A DNA stretch of 64,000 nucleotides from Bacteroidales bacterium. Its GTDB lineage: Bacteria; Bacteroidota; Bacteroidia; Bacteroidales; UBA12077. The notes below the pieces were generated by a model that saw only the letters and a program-made list of their open reading frames with translations, made no database searches and had not been told where the DNA came from. The translations under genes and the position numbers were made by a program. The stretch is from contig WTBR01000068.1 of NCBI GenBank assembly GCA_013138975.1, positions 1 through 64,000 on the forward strand, read 5' to 3'. Positions 16,669 through 26,556 of the stretch are shown here, piece by piece (position 1 is the first letter of the stretch; each line of letters begins with the position of its first letter).

Positions 16669-17849
16669 ACAAGTACTTTAACTTCGCTTTTTTCAGTAAT
16701 ATTCATTTTTTCGAAATCAAAATTCGATATTAAATTCAGCCCTGGAGATTTTCCTTTCTCAATACTTCCAAATTTATTATCAACTTTTAAGGCTTTTGCT
16801 CCATTTAAAGTACCCCAACTTAAAAGATTTTCAAAACTAATATCATTATAATTCTTTATAATAACTTTCATTTCATTTAATATCGATAAAGTCGTATTAG
16901 AAGCCAAACTATCTGTACCAAGAGTAACATGTCCTGTTAATTCTGTAAACAGTTTAAAATCAGGAAGCTTATTTTCTATATATAAATTTGATGATGGACA
17001 CAAACACCAATATGCATTTTCAAATTTTCTATTAACTAACTCAATATCTGATTTTTTAGAATAAGTATTATGTACAAATAAAATATTATTGCTTTGCGGC
17101 AACCAGTCAATAATGGATTCTAAAGAATTTTTACCTGTTGGTTTCCATTCATTTAAATCGATACCCATGTTCTTGAAAAGATTAACCAAATCACCAGATT
17201 TATCTAGAAACATCTGGTTTTCAGCTTCACTTTCCTGGTTGTGAATTGATAAAATTAAATCTCTTCTTTCTGATATTTCTTTTATTTTTTGAAACAACTC
17301 TTTTGAGATAGAATAAGGTGCGTGCGGAACGAGAGAAGCACTTAATTCGTTTTCTTCAAAATCATCAAATAACTTTTTATATATTTCAAAAATCTCGTTA
17401 AAATTTCTGCCTAATCCCAATGCTTCTACAAAAGTATGGTAATATATTCGACTATTCTTTTTGACTGTTTTTGTTATTTCTGTATTAGATATGTCACCGA
17501 CGGCAACAATCCCTTTCTCCCTCATTATACTATCATATAACTCTATTGATTTAATAGAGTTATTTCTTTCCATTTTACGTTTATAACTTGCGATTCTGTT
17601 CACAAAATTAGAAAGACCTAAATGCTGTTCTATTTCACCTTTTAATTCCGACAACTCCAAATGACAATGAGTATTAACAAAACCGGGAGTAATTATACCA
17701 TTATAAAACTCTAAACTACGTGATTCCTTTAATTCTCCCTTCGTATCTATAATATTAAGAACTTGTTCTTTGTCATCTATCTCAACTATACCATTTTTTA
17801 ATGGAGCTCTATTTCCCGGGTATATATAATTCGCCGAAATTCGCCTCAT
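16665..17849 (-). CDS. Amidohydrolase (MTA/SAH- or cytosine-deaminase-like)
   Basis: Metal-dependent hydrolase or deaminase. The HxH motif is at THCHLE, a further metal/substrate motif at SIHNQESE, VHNTY follows, and the catalytic aspartate lies in LGTDSLASN. Around 394 residues, normal for the family. The ATG at 17849 shares one base with the TAA of the upstream lipoprotein gene (TAATG coupling) and is preferred over a GTG at 17870. The true substrate is not obvious; the family includes S-adenosylhomocysteine, methylthioadenosine, guanine and cytosine deaminases. Confidence 0.78.
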   Translation of the reverse strand: MRRISANYIYPGNRAPLKNGIVEIDDKEQVLNIIDTKGELKESRSLEFYNGIITPGFVNTHCHLELSELKGEIEQHLGLSNFVNRIASYKRKMERNNSIKSIELYDSIMREKGIVAVGDISNTEITKTVKKNSRIYYHTFVEALGLGRNFNEIFEIYKKLFDDFEENELSASLVPHAPYSISKELFQKIKEISERRDLILSIHNQESEAENQMFLDKSGDLVNLFKNMGIDLNEWKPTGKNSLESIIDWLPQSNNILFVHNTYSKKSDIELVNRKFENAYWCLCPSSNLYIENKLPDFKLFTELTGHVTLGTDSLASNTTLSILNEMKVIIKNYNDISFENLLSWGTLNGAKALKVDNKFGSIEKGKSPGLNLISNFDFEKMNITEKSEVKVLV

Positions 17850-18295
17850 TATACAGTTTTTTCTTTCCACATTCTTCTTACTTTCCCCTCAATTTTCTTT
17901 ATATTTTGCCTCTTCTTCCTTTTAGCATCTTTTATGGCTTGCTTCTCAGCACTTTCCTTTTTTATAATGGTTTCCATTTCGTTAAGCCTATTCAGAACCT
18001 CTTCGTATATCTTATCATATTCATCAATATTATTACTATAGAAATTAATTGATGTATCAAAATCAGAACGAGTATATCCGTGATTTGTGAAAATTGCGTT
18101 GTAATAGTCAATGGAATCCTTTGTAAACTTTCTTCGAACATTGTTTACGGTAAACAGACCATCAATAATATGCATATCTCCTATGATACTAACCATTTTA
18201 TCATGTGGAATAACATATTCGGGTGTTTTAATTTCCTTTGTACATGAGGATACTAAAACTACTATTATGATAAAAACTGTTTTTTTCATTTTCAT
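17849..18295 (-). CDS. DUF4296 lipoprotein
   Basis: 148 residues. The lipobox VSSC (cysteine near residue 18) follows a short hydrophobic segment, and the body (MVSIIGDMHIIDGLF, then HGYTRSDFDTSINFYS) matches the Bacteroidota-specific DUF4296 family. The C-terminus is strongly basic (KRKKRQNIKKIEGKVRRM). Function unknown. Translationally coupled to the amidohydrolase downstream. Confidence 0.75.
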   Translation of the reverse strand: MKMKKTVFIIIVVLVSSCTKEIKTPEYVIPHDKMVSIIGDMHIIDGLFTVNNVRRKFTKDSIDYYNAIFTNHGYTRSDFDTSINFYSNNIDEYDKIYEEVLNRLNEMETIIKKESAEKQAIKDAKRKKRQNIKKIEGKVRRMWKEKTV

Positions 18296-18311
18296 AAAAT
18301 TAATAATTTAC

Positions 18312-18341
18312 AAAAAAATACCGGCAAAAGTGGCCGGTATA
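18312..18341 (-). terminator. Intrinsic terminator of the SprB-like/PorP operon
   Basis: On the minus strand ATACCGGCC pairs with CCGGTAT around an ACTTTTG loop, followed by TTTTTTT. Lies 20 bases past the PorP-like stop codon. Confidence 0.75.
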
Positions 18342-18360
18342 TTATAATATAATTGCCAGA

Positions 18361-19269
18361 TTATTTAATATTATTAAATCTATATACCAGCATTACTTCA
18401 ATTGTAGAACCTGAGTACTGCCTAATTTCCGACAAGGTAATATCATAAGCCAATCCAATAGAAATTTTATTTTCATAATTATAACCTGCCATAACTACAA
18501 TAGCATCACTTGATCTATAAGATAATCCAAACCATGCCATTCCCATATAATTAAGTTTTGCACTAAGCTCTCCTTGTATAATTCCAGGACTTGTATATTT
18601 TATTAATGCAGAAGGTGAAATTTGAAATTCTTTATTTAAATAAATTAATGCTCCACCCGTTAAATAAACATGTTGTTTAAGTCTGCTTATTCCCTGAATA
18701 GTATCCGTTTCGTGTAAACTATATTTATTACCTAATAATTGATGAGCTGATAAGCCAACGTAATAGTATGTTGTCCAAGCATATAATCCTGCGGTTGCAT
18801 CAAACATTGTTTTTTTATAGACTGTGCTTGTCATTGCAGGATCATTAATTTCATTATTAATATATAATTTTGTTCCATCAAGTTTATATTGAAACATTCC
18901 TACAGAAATACCTCCTGAAATTCTCCAGACATCATTTATTGCCACATGATATGCATAAGAACCACCCAAGGACAATCTACTTTCGGGTCCGGTAGCATCA
19001 TTGTAAATATATCCCCCATAACCCATATCTCTATCCTTAAATGGACCATATCCCGCAATACTCATTGTTTGTGGGCCTCCTTCTATTCCAATCCACTGAT
19101 TTCGAAAATTTCCTCTTACCTGAAAATAATTAAATGTTCCGGCAACAGCCGGATTTATAATATATTCATTAAACATGTATTGAGAATACATTGGCGCTTG
19201 TTGTGCATTAACAGGCTTAATAAACACAAAACATATAGAAATAAATAATATTAATTTTAAACTTCTCAT
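18361..19269 (-). CDS. PorP/SprF-family type IX secretion membrane protein
   Basis: 302 residues with a signal peptide (FIKPVNAQQ) followed by the family start QAPMYSQYMFNEYIINPAVAG, then RNQWIG and GPFKDRDMGYGGYIYND. Members are outer-membrane barrels that help type IX secretion of a partner adhesin. The gene begins one base after the stop of the large SprB-repeat gene, the standard sprB-sprF arrangement, so the large protein is its likely partner. Confidence 0.9.
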   Translation of the reverse strand: MRSLKLILFISICFVFIKPVNAQQAPMYSQYMFNEYIINPAVAGTFNYFQVRGNFRNQWIGIEGGPQTMSIAGYGPFKDRDMGYGGYIYNDATGPESRLSLGGSYAYHVAINDVWRISGGISVGMFQYKLDGTKLYINNEINDPAMTSTVYKKTMFDATAGLYAWTTYYYVGLSAHQLLGNKYSLHETDTIQGISRLKQHVYLTGGALIYLNKEFQISPSALIKYTSPGIIQGELSAKLNYMGMAWFGLSYRSSDAIVVMAGYNYENKISIGLAYDITLSEIRQYSGSTIEVMLVYRFNNIK

Positions 19270-19270
19270 A

Positions 19271-22200
19271 CTATCGAATTATCGTTATTGAACCGGAAAT
19301 TGATGAAAAACCTTCCTCATTTAATATTATTACATAATAATATGTCCCACTCGAAAGCTCCTTTCCATTTTTTGCATTTCCATCCCAGGATTTAGATGTA
19401 TCGTTATTGTCATATCCTTCTTGTTCAAACACCTTTACTCCCCATCTATTGTAAATTGTTACAATATTATTTGGAAATTTATCTATAAAATTAATCTCCC
19501 AATAATCGTTTATTCCATCTCCGTTTGGTGAAAATCCTGTATACGGAGTAATTGCTGGTATAAATTCCAGGTAAACCTCCGAAGAATCAACACAATTATC
19601 TGTTGATGTTACTAATACATTGTAAATACCTGACTCCTTAGGGGAAACAGTAGTAAATTGCTCGTTAGCAGGGCTTACCGCCTCTTCAGGTGTCCAAGCA
19701 AATGTAAGACTTGAAACATCAATATAATCTGCAAATGTAGCTCCTAATTGACCATTATTTTTGCCTTTCAAATAAATTGTATCACTCAATGAACTATTAT
19801 CAAACCCTGGAGCAATATCTAATTCAAAATCAGGGAAATAATCTACGAGTATATTTGTTGTATCCTCTTTACAATATTTATTTGTTGCCCTTATGTGTTC
19901 AACCATTGTATTTCCTTCAATCTCAAATCTAGCATAAAATGGACTAACATCATTTACTTCATAATACCCATTATTTGCAACAAATGTAGATAAATTTACT
20001 TTTTGTAAGAATATAGTATCAACATTTCCTAAGTAGGTTGATGTAAAATGAACACTTTTATTCCAGCACACCGAATTATCATCAAATTCAACCGCAAATG
20101 ATAATATATCAAAACTTTCATCATTAACAACTGTTGCACTTAAAGATCTCTCACAATTATTAAAATCGGTTACCGTTAAGTTATATAGACCTGGTTGTAA
20201 ATTTATAATTGTATCGTTATAATTATTAGATTCAGTAATTGAAGGACCCGTCCATTTATAAGAATAAAAAGGAGTTCCTCCATTAACATCAACTATAATT
20301 CTACCCAATGAATTTGATAAGGGTCTATCATTTCTTGATGAACTATAAATACAACGTTTATGTCTAATATCCGGGGCAATAGTTATAGGAAGTGGTTCAT
20401 TTAACAATTTACTATCAGAAAGTACACAACTATCCGGTTGACTTGAATCTGTAATTGTTACCGTATAATTTCCTGAATTTAAACTTGTAATAGTAGATGT
20501 TATTGCTCCTGATGTTATTACTCCATTACTCCATTCAAAATTATATGGAGGCGTTCCTCCTGAGGGCGTTGCTTTTATTGATCCATCTGTATATCCATTA
20601 CACTTAGGCATAACAGATGTAAAAGAAACTGCCAATTGATTAATTACTTGAATTGAAGTATCATGTGCAACTTCACAACCATTGTCATCTGTTACTGCAA
20701 ATGTATGTACACCTGTTCCTGTTATTAAGAAAATAGAATCATCCTGAGGTACATCTCCGTCTATACTAAACTTATAATCTCTTACACCTCCAATTGCATG
20801 TACAGTAATTGAGCCTATTAAACCGGACAAATTACATTCTGAAGCATCAACAATTGTAAAATCATTTATTAATAATTCTGTTGGCTGTTTAATTTCTCTT
20901 ATTGAGTCTGCACTAATACAGCCTCCATCATCTATAACCGAAATAGTATAAGTTCCAGCTATTAAATCAGTAAATATATAATCATCCGGAGGAGTATTAA
21001 CCACGCCATCAATATAATATTTATAAACACTTGTTCCTCCACTTACGCTTACTGTCATTTGTCCGGTATTATCCCCAAAACAACTTACATCTGTAACAGT
21101 AATAGAATTAATTATAGGAGATGTAGGTCCTGTAACTAAAACAGAGATTTTTATTGTGTCACACCTATTATCCGTTACATATACAGAAGTGTCACCGATA
21201 GGAAGATCTGTAAAAATATTGCTAGCTTGAAAATTTATGCCATCTATTGAATATTCTAAAGTACCAGTACCTCCTGAGGCAGTAATATTAATTTCACCAT
21301 CGACACCTCCACCAGCGCATGTGGTTGGATCAACTGTAATAGCATCAATTGAAATTGTATCTGGATATAACATTTCAATAGTGTCGGAGAACTGAATACA
21401 ACCTGCTCCATCTTGTACTGCAATATAAAATGTATCCTGATCTAAACTAGTAAATGGATTCGCATGCCACGTCACTGCACTATCAATAGAATATTGATAT
21501 CCAGAAGTACCTCCTGAAACTGCAATATTAATTTCACCATCAGGGACACCATAACATTTAATATTTGTAGAATCAACTGTAATTGTCATTGCTGTTGGTT
21601 CATTAATGGTTATGTCAATTAACTTTACACATGTTGTATTTATATCCCGTATAGCTAAAGTATAATCTTTAGAAGGAAGATTCTTAATTGTATCTCCACT
21701 GCTGTACCACATACTACTATCAATAGTATAATCCAATAATTCGGATCCCCCGGAAAATTCAAGCATTATTTTCCCTGTTGTTCCTCCGTTACATGCAACA
21801 TCCAAAACATATTGATTATCAACAACTATTTCAGGTGGTGAACCTACCATAACTGAATCATCTGCTGTACATTTGTGCATATCAATTACCCTAACATAAA
21901 CTTTACCTTCACATAAATTTACAGTATCATTCACGTCAAATAAAGGAAGAGTAAAGTTTCGATCATAACTCCATTTATAGGTATAATCGGGTCCTTGACC
22001 TCCTGAAGCAGTAGCAATAGCCTTTGCATCACATGAACCAAAACAAGAGGTTGTTAAGCCCGTAATTGGCAGAGCATAATCAGTAAAAACTTGTACACCT
22101 CCACCAGGCGATTCATTTATAGCTAAATTAATTGTAGAATCAGCATATAAAACAGATTCAAAAATATTCACTGAATTTGTGTCTGAAAATGTGATTGTAG

Positions 22201-25003
22201 CTTCGTTTAAGAATCCATCTGAGCCGCTAATGTTCCTATCATCACCTATCCGTACCCTCCATGAACCATTTGAAGGATCTTGTCCATGTAATTTCTTTTT
22301 CCAATCTCCCAAAAATTTATAATATCCATCATCAGGATTACAAGCAATTATAGTACTTGCATATACAGTAGATGAATCCATAGGATCGTTATAAAATCTT
22401 GCTGTTAAGCTATCTGTAGGAGAGAGAATCCCTAAACAAGAAGTCTTAAGTTCAACAACAGAATCAAGAGGTGAAACTAAATATAATGCTAAATCACCTA
22501 GCCAACGATGCAATGAAATTTTCATGTAAACATTAATATGAGTACTTGTAGAATCGATCAAAAATGGAGATGATTTTCCTATTGCCACCAATAATTCAGA
22601 TAAATATGTTATACGAATAGTATCTGTAGCATCTGCACAAGTTCCTTTTCCTGAAGCATGTAAAACTAATTCTACTATTGCACCTCCATCTGAAGCATTT
22701 GGTGTATAAACAGGATCTATTTTAGTAAGATCAGCTGGAATTATACTTCCATTACCAGTCAAAATCTCCCAGGTTACACCATCAGAATTTAAAGTATCAG
22801 CATCTTGTATTTGATAAGGAGTATCATAACATAGGGTTGTATCTTTACCTGCAAAAGCTGTTGGAGAATCAGTTACTTTAACTGTGATATTATCTGTGCC
22901 CTCACATCCATTATCATCTGTTACGGTGTAAATTAAAGCATAACTACCATCTGTTGGGCAATTAAACATTGGATTTACAATATTAACATTATCTAAAAAC
23001 GCTGCGCCGACTCCTGTCCATAAATGGGTTAAATAAGTACCAGATCCTCCCGCTGGATTTCCATTCATTACTAAATTCTCACCTTCACATGCTTCCGCTG
23101 GATCGGGGAAAATGCTCGCTGTTGGATTATCATTTACTGTGACGGTAATATTATCTGTGCCTTCACATCCATTATCATCGGTTACAGTGTAAGTTAAGGC
23201 ATAACTACCATCTGTTGCGCTATTAAAGGTTGGATTTACAATATTCACATTATCTAAAAATGCTGCTCCGACACCTGTCCATAAATGCGTTACATAAGTG
23301 CCCGATCCTCCCGCTGGATTTCCATTCATTACCAAATTGGTATTTTCACAAACCGCTGCAGGATCGGGTGTGATACCAACTGTTGGATTTGGCAAACCAA
23401 TTATATCAACATCGGCATCACGTTTAAAACAATCATTTACATCAATAGCATAAACTCTATATGTACCTGCTGCTAAATTATTAAATATACCGGTAGCATT
23501 GGTTGTAGAATCTATCCCTGGTCGAACAATGGCATAACTTAATGGAGCCTCTCCAGTTGCACTAATAGTAATGGATCCTGTGCTAAAACCAGTACAAGTA
23601 TTTGTGGAACTTACTCCTGTTATATCTATTGAATCTGGAATATAAGCATCATAACCAAATCCATCTAAAAAATATATTTCTATATCCTTTACTCCATCAC
23701 AACCTAAAGCACCAGTAACAAAAACTTTATACCATCCTTGTGTAGCTCCAGTTAATACTTTATTTGCAGGATCATTTGTAGTTAGTACATCCCAAAGTGT
23801 AGTACCAGTATTATATTTTATCCATTGATATGAATATGGTGTATTACCCCCTGATGCAACAGCTTCTAATTCCGCATCACTTCCATTCCAACATGTTAAT
23901 CCTGTATTAACTAAAACAGTATCTACATTTAATTCGTCAGGTTCATAAAGATTTATTGCCCCCGAAGCAAATGGAAAACCTCCAAATTCTGAAACAACTA
24001 CCGCATAATAATCAGCATCACGACCAGAAAAAGTTTCTGAATCATTAAAAGATGGATCAATAACGAAATCAGGATTTCCCGGTTTATAAACTCCTTTATG
24101 TAATTCATATCTATACGGTTTTGTAACACCGCCAATAACATTAATTGTTATAGAACCATCGTTTCCGTTAAAACACGAAACAGAATCTGTTACAAGATCA
24201 AGAGACAATCCCTTAGACCCAATGGGAACTTTGCTTGCAAAATTTATTAACGGAATATCTCCAGATTTATAGTTTTGCTTACTTAACTTCTCTGAAAAAT
24301 AAATTATGGATTCTCCTCCATTAAAAATAATATTTTCAGTTTTAGCAAAATTCCATTTATTAACCGAAACTTCAGAACTCCCTAAATCCAATTTTCTTTC
24401 TTCAGAGCCTGAACCAATAAATTCATTTGCTGATAAATTATTGTCACTAGTTGCAAATGCCCCAGATTTTAAAAGTATATTTCCTTGTGTTGATAAATCA
24501 TTATCTAATTTATATTTACCCTTTTCGGCATCAATAATTAAATCTGAATTTAGTTCAGATTTTGAATTCAGAATACTTTCACTTGAAGATTTTAAAACTA
24601 TATCACCAAAAAATTCATTCTTAATATTCTCATCAATAAGCAAAGATCCGTATACCTGAAGTTCTGCTTTAGTTATTGTTTTATGTAGGAATGATTTACT
24701 TTTAAATATTGATTTATAGTTTTCTACATCCCAATTAAAATCCTTGCAAACCGCAGATCCATTTATGAGTACAATTTGATCATTCGCAGTAAAAGAATTA
24801 TTATCGAATGTTACCTTATCAAGTTTAGTTGGAATTGAAGCTCCAGAACTACCTCCAGAAGTTTCTGACCAGTGATTTATGTCATTCCACGACCCTGCAC
24901 CATTTACCCAGAATTTATTTTGTGCGAAACCATTGTTTACTAATAAACTTACAAGAATAACTGTAAGAATAGAAAATATAAAATGTCTAAACTTTTTCGA
25001 CAT
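19271..25003 (-). CDS. Giant secreted SprB-repeat adhesin with type B type IX sorting domain
   Basis: About 1,910 residues. Signal peptide (VNNGFAQ), then an N-terminal region of short beta-strand repeats (about 30-250). SprB-type repeats with the pattern CFGxxxGxIxxxxxGGxxxYxYS run through most of the chain. Two near-identical PKD-like modules occur at about 534-711, and a P-domain-like segment (HRWLGDLALYLVSP, then GSWRVRIGDD) at about 808-950. The C-terminal 90 residues (FSPNGDGINDYW, then YNRWGVKVFE) are a gliding-motility CHU_C sorting domain. Exported by type IX secretion to the surface; role likely adhesion or gliding. ATG at 25003 is preferred to a TTG at 25021. Confidence 0.88.
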   Translation of the reverse strand: MSKKFRHFIFSILTVILVSLLVNNGFAQNKFWVNGAGSWNDINHWSETSGGSSGASIPTKLDKVTFDNNSFTANDQIVLINGSAVCKDFNWDVENYKSIFKSKSFLHKTITKAELQVYGSLLIDENIKNEFFGDIVLKSSSESILNSKSELNSDLIIDAEKGKYKLDNDLSTQGNILLKSGAFATSDNNLSANEFIGSGSEERKLDLGSSEVSVNKWNFAKTENIIFNGGESIIYFSEKLSKQNYKSGDIPLINFASKVPIGSKGLSLDLVTDSVSCFNGNDGSITINVIGGVTKPYRYELHKGVYKPGNPDFVIDPSFNDSETFSGRDADYYAVVVSEFGGFPFASGAINLYEPDELNVDTVLVNTGLTCWNGSDAELEAVASGGNTPYSYQWIKYNTGTTLWDVLTTNDPANKVLTGATQGWYKVFVTGALGCDGVKDIEIYFLDGFGYDAYIPDSIDITGVSSTNTCTGFSTGSITISATGEAPLSYAIVRPGIDSTTNATGIFNNLAAGTYRVYAIDVNDCFKRDADVDIIGLPNPTVGITPDPAAVCENTNLVMNGNPAGGSGTYVTHLWTGVGAAFLDNVNIVNPTFNSATDGSYALTYTVTDDNGCEGTDNITVTVNDNPTASIFPDPAEACEGENLVMNGNPAGGSGTYLTHLWTGVGAAFLDNVNIVNPMFNCPTDGSYALIYTVTDDNGCEGTDNITVKVTDSPTAFAGKDTTLCYDTPYQIQDADTLNSDGVTWEILTGNGSIIPADLTKIDPVYTPNASDGGAIVELVLHASGKGTCADATDTIRITYLSELLVAIGKSSPFLIDSTSTHINVYMKISLHRWLGDLALYLVSPLDSVVELKTSCLGILSPTDSLTARFYNDPMDSSTVYASTIIACNPDDGYYKFLGDWKKKLHGQDPSNGSWRVRIGDDRNISGSDGFLNEATITFSDTNSVNIFESVLYADSTINLAINESPGGGVQVFTDYALPITGLTTSCFGSCDAKAIATASGGQGPDYTYKWSYDRNFTLPLFDVNDTVNLCEGKVYVRVIDMHKCTADDSVMVGSPPEIVVDNQYVLDVACNGGTTGKIMLEFSGGSELLDYTIDSSMWYSSGDTIKNLPSKDYTLAIRDINTTCVKLIDITINEPTAMTITVDSTNIKCYGVPDGEINIAVSGGTSGYQYSIDSAVTWHANPFTSLDQDTFYIAVQDGAGCIQFSDTIEMLYPDTISIDAITVDPTTCAGGGVDGEINITASGGTGTLEYSIDGINFQASNIFTDLPIGDTSVYVTDNRCDTIKISVLVTGPTSPIINSITVTDVSCFGDNTGQMTVSVSGGTSVYKYYIDGVVNTPPDDYIFTDLIAGTYTISVIDDGGCISADSIREIKQPTELLINDFTIVDASECNLSGLIGSITVHAIGGVRDYKFSIDGDVPQDDSIFLITGTGVHTFAVTDDNGCEVAHDTSIQVINQLAVSFTSVMPKCNGYTDGSIKATPSGGTPPYNFEWSNGVITSGAITSTITSLNSGNYTVTITDSSQPDSCVLSDSKLLNEPLPITIAPDIRHKRCIYSSSRNDRPLSNSLGRIIVDVNGGTPFYSYKWTGPSITESNNYNDTIINLQPGLYNLTVTDFNNCERSLSATVVNDESFDILSFAVEFDDNSVCWNKSVHFTSTYLGNVDTIFLQKVNLSTFVANNGYYEVNDVSPFYARFEIEGNTMVEHIRATNKYCKEDTTNILVDYFPDFELDIAPGFDNSSLSDTIYLKGKNNGQLGATFADYIDVSSLTFAWTPEEAVSPANEQFTTVSPKESGIYNVLVTSTDNCVDSSEVYLEFIPAITPYTGFSPNGDGINDYWEINFIDKFPNNIVTIYNRWGVKVFEQEGYDNNDTSKSWDGNAKNGKELSSGTYYYVIILNEEGFSSISGSITIIR
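22870..23400 (-). repeat. Two near-identical intragenic repeats in the adhesin gene
   Basis: The blocks at about 22873-23127 and 23133-23400 encode the same roughly 85-residue module, with GGSGTY, HLWTGVGAAFLDNVNIVNP and TVTDDNGCEGTDNIT shared. They match at the DNA level apart from scattered single-base changes, so the duplication is recent and can recombine. Confidence 0.8.
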
Positions 25004-25021
25004 AATCAAAAATTTTGGCAA

Positions 25022-25208
25022 ATGTTAATAAAATACATACAATGTTAATAAATTTTTACGGTTTGAGCGGAACTTTTGTTTCAAAAATATTATTAACAGG
25101 GCATTTAGAGTCATTTTTTTATTAACATCTAAATATTTGATAAAATACATAAAAACTCTATATGTTAATAACATACGCAAGTTTACTTTAACGTAAAAAC
25201 CCCACTAA
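25022..25208. promoter_or_regulatory. Cluster of five TGTTAATA / TATTAACA motifs upstream of the adhesin gene
   Basis: TGTTAATA occurs at 25023-25030, 25043-25050 and 25163-25170, and its reverse complement at 25091-25098 and 25120-25127. This is high for one 187-base gap even in AT-rich DNA. The gap lies between the permease stop (25209) and the adhesin start (25003), so it should hold the adhesin promoter; the motifs may be binding sites. Confidence 0.35.
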
Positions 25209-26435
25209 CTAGCTAAGTTCTTGAATAACAAAACGTTTTGTTATATAACGAACAGGATAAAAAGCTGCAAAATAACCTATGGTTATAACCGTTAGGAAAA
25301 TCATTAAAAAATCAGTCCAAATAATTTTTACAGGATAAGCATTTACTATAAATGATCCTGATGCTCCGAATTTTACAAGTTCAAAATTAATTTGAAGCCA
25401 ACATATCAAAAACCCAATTATCAAACCAAAAAAAGCACCTACAAGAGTTATTAACAAACCTTCGGTTAAAAAAATATTTCGTATGGTTTTTAAATTAGCT
25501 CCTAAACTTCTTAATGTTGCTATATCCTCCTTTTTATCAATAATTAACATCGTTAGTGATCCTATAATATTAAACGAAGCTACAATAAGTATAAATGTTA
25601 AAATCAAAAAGATATAGAACTTTTCTGATTTCATTATTTTATAAAAAGTTTCATGCAATTGATAACGGTTTTTAACCTTATAATCGGAGCCTAAAATTTC
25701 TTGTATTTCTTGTTGTACTTTATCAGCATTAACACCCTTTTTTAGCTTTAACTCCAATGCACTAACCTGATTTGTATATTCGAATAAATCTCTTGCAAAA
25801 TCTAAGGGCACTATAATGTATTTTGAATCAAACTCTTGCTGTATACCAAATACTGCGGACGGAAAAATATAATTTCTATTAAAGGCTTGCTCTGGATTTA
25901 AGCTAACTTTAGCATTGCGTTTTGGAACAAATATTACAATAGGATCAATGTAATTTATATTTAAAGATAGATAATAAGCAACTCCCTGACCAACTACAGC
26001 ATAGGCTTGGTTTTTACGTTTTAAAATGAAATCTCCAACTGTTAGCATTGTATCCACACCGGATATATCTGCAAAATTATCACTTACTCCTTTAACTGTA
26101 GCAATATACTGTTGATCGTCGTATTTTAATAATGCATTTTCTTCAAGTATTTCTGCGACATCAAAAACTGATTCATGATTTCTGACTTTATTCAAATTGG
26201 GATCATCCAATGAGAAAACTTTTCCTGTGCTTGGCCTTATTTTTAAATCAGGATCAAAAGAATCGTTCATTGATTTTAGCAAACTATCGAGTCCGTTAAA
26301 AGCCGATAATACTATTATTAATGCTGCTGTACCAACAGTAACACCAACAATAGAAATCATTGAAATTATGTTAATTGCATTCTTTGATTTCTTTGCAATT
26401 AAATATCGCTTGGATATATAAAATGGAAAATTCAA
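25209..26435 (-). CDS. LolC/LolE-type (FtsX-like) ABC transporter permease
   Basis: 408 residues. A first membrane helix lies near residues 20-45 (NIISMISIVGVTVGTAALIIVLS), followed by a large periplasmic domain and three C-terminal helices in an FtsX fold (FNIIGSLTMLIIDKKEDIATLRSLGA is the coupling signature). It resembles the permeases that extract lipoproteins from the inner membrane for the Lol pathway. The N-terminus FPFYISKRYL is conserved in the family, and the only start before it is a TTG at 26435. No ATPase subunit is adjacent. Confidence 0.8.
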   Translation of the reverse strand: MNFPFYISKRYLIAKKSKNAINIISMISIVGVTVGTAALIIVLSAFNGLDSLLKSMNDSFDPDLKIRPSTGKVFSLDDPNLNKVRNHESVFDVAEILEENALLKYDDQQYIATVKGVSDNFADISGVDTMLTVGDFILKRKNQAYAVVGQGVAYYLSLNINYIDPIVIFVPKRNAKVSLNPEQAFNRNYIFPSAVFGIQQEFDSKYIIVPLDFARDLFEYTNQVSALELKLKKGVNADKVQQEIQEILGSDYKVKNRYQLHETFYKIMKSEKFYIFLILTFILIVASFNIIGSLTMLIIDKKEDIATLRSLGANLKTIRNIFLTEGLLITLVGAFFGLIIGFLICWLQINFELVKFGASGSFIVNAYPVKIIWTDFLMIFLTVITIGYFAAFYPVRYITKRFVIQELS

Positions 26436-26473
26436 ACTGCTTTTATATGTTAATTATTTTTGTTTTTAACTGT

Positions 26474-26495
26474 CATTCCCGATAGCTATCGGGAC
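26474..26495. repeat. Dispersed palindrome CCCGATAGCTATCGGG
   Basis: A perfect 16-base palindrome at 26478-26493. The same core is at 7430-7443 and, with one change (CGATAACTATCGGG), at 43474-43487. It behaves like a REP-type dispersed palindrome found in gaps. Confidence 0.55.
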
Positions 26496-26556
26496 TTAAA
26501 GTTTCAACTGAAGCTCACAAATAAAAAACTCGGAACTAAAAGCTTGAAACCTTAAA

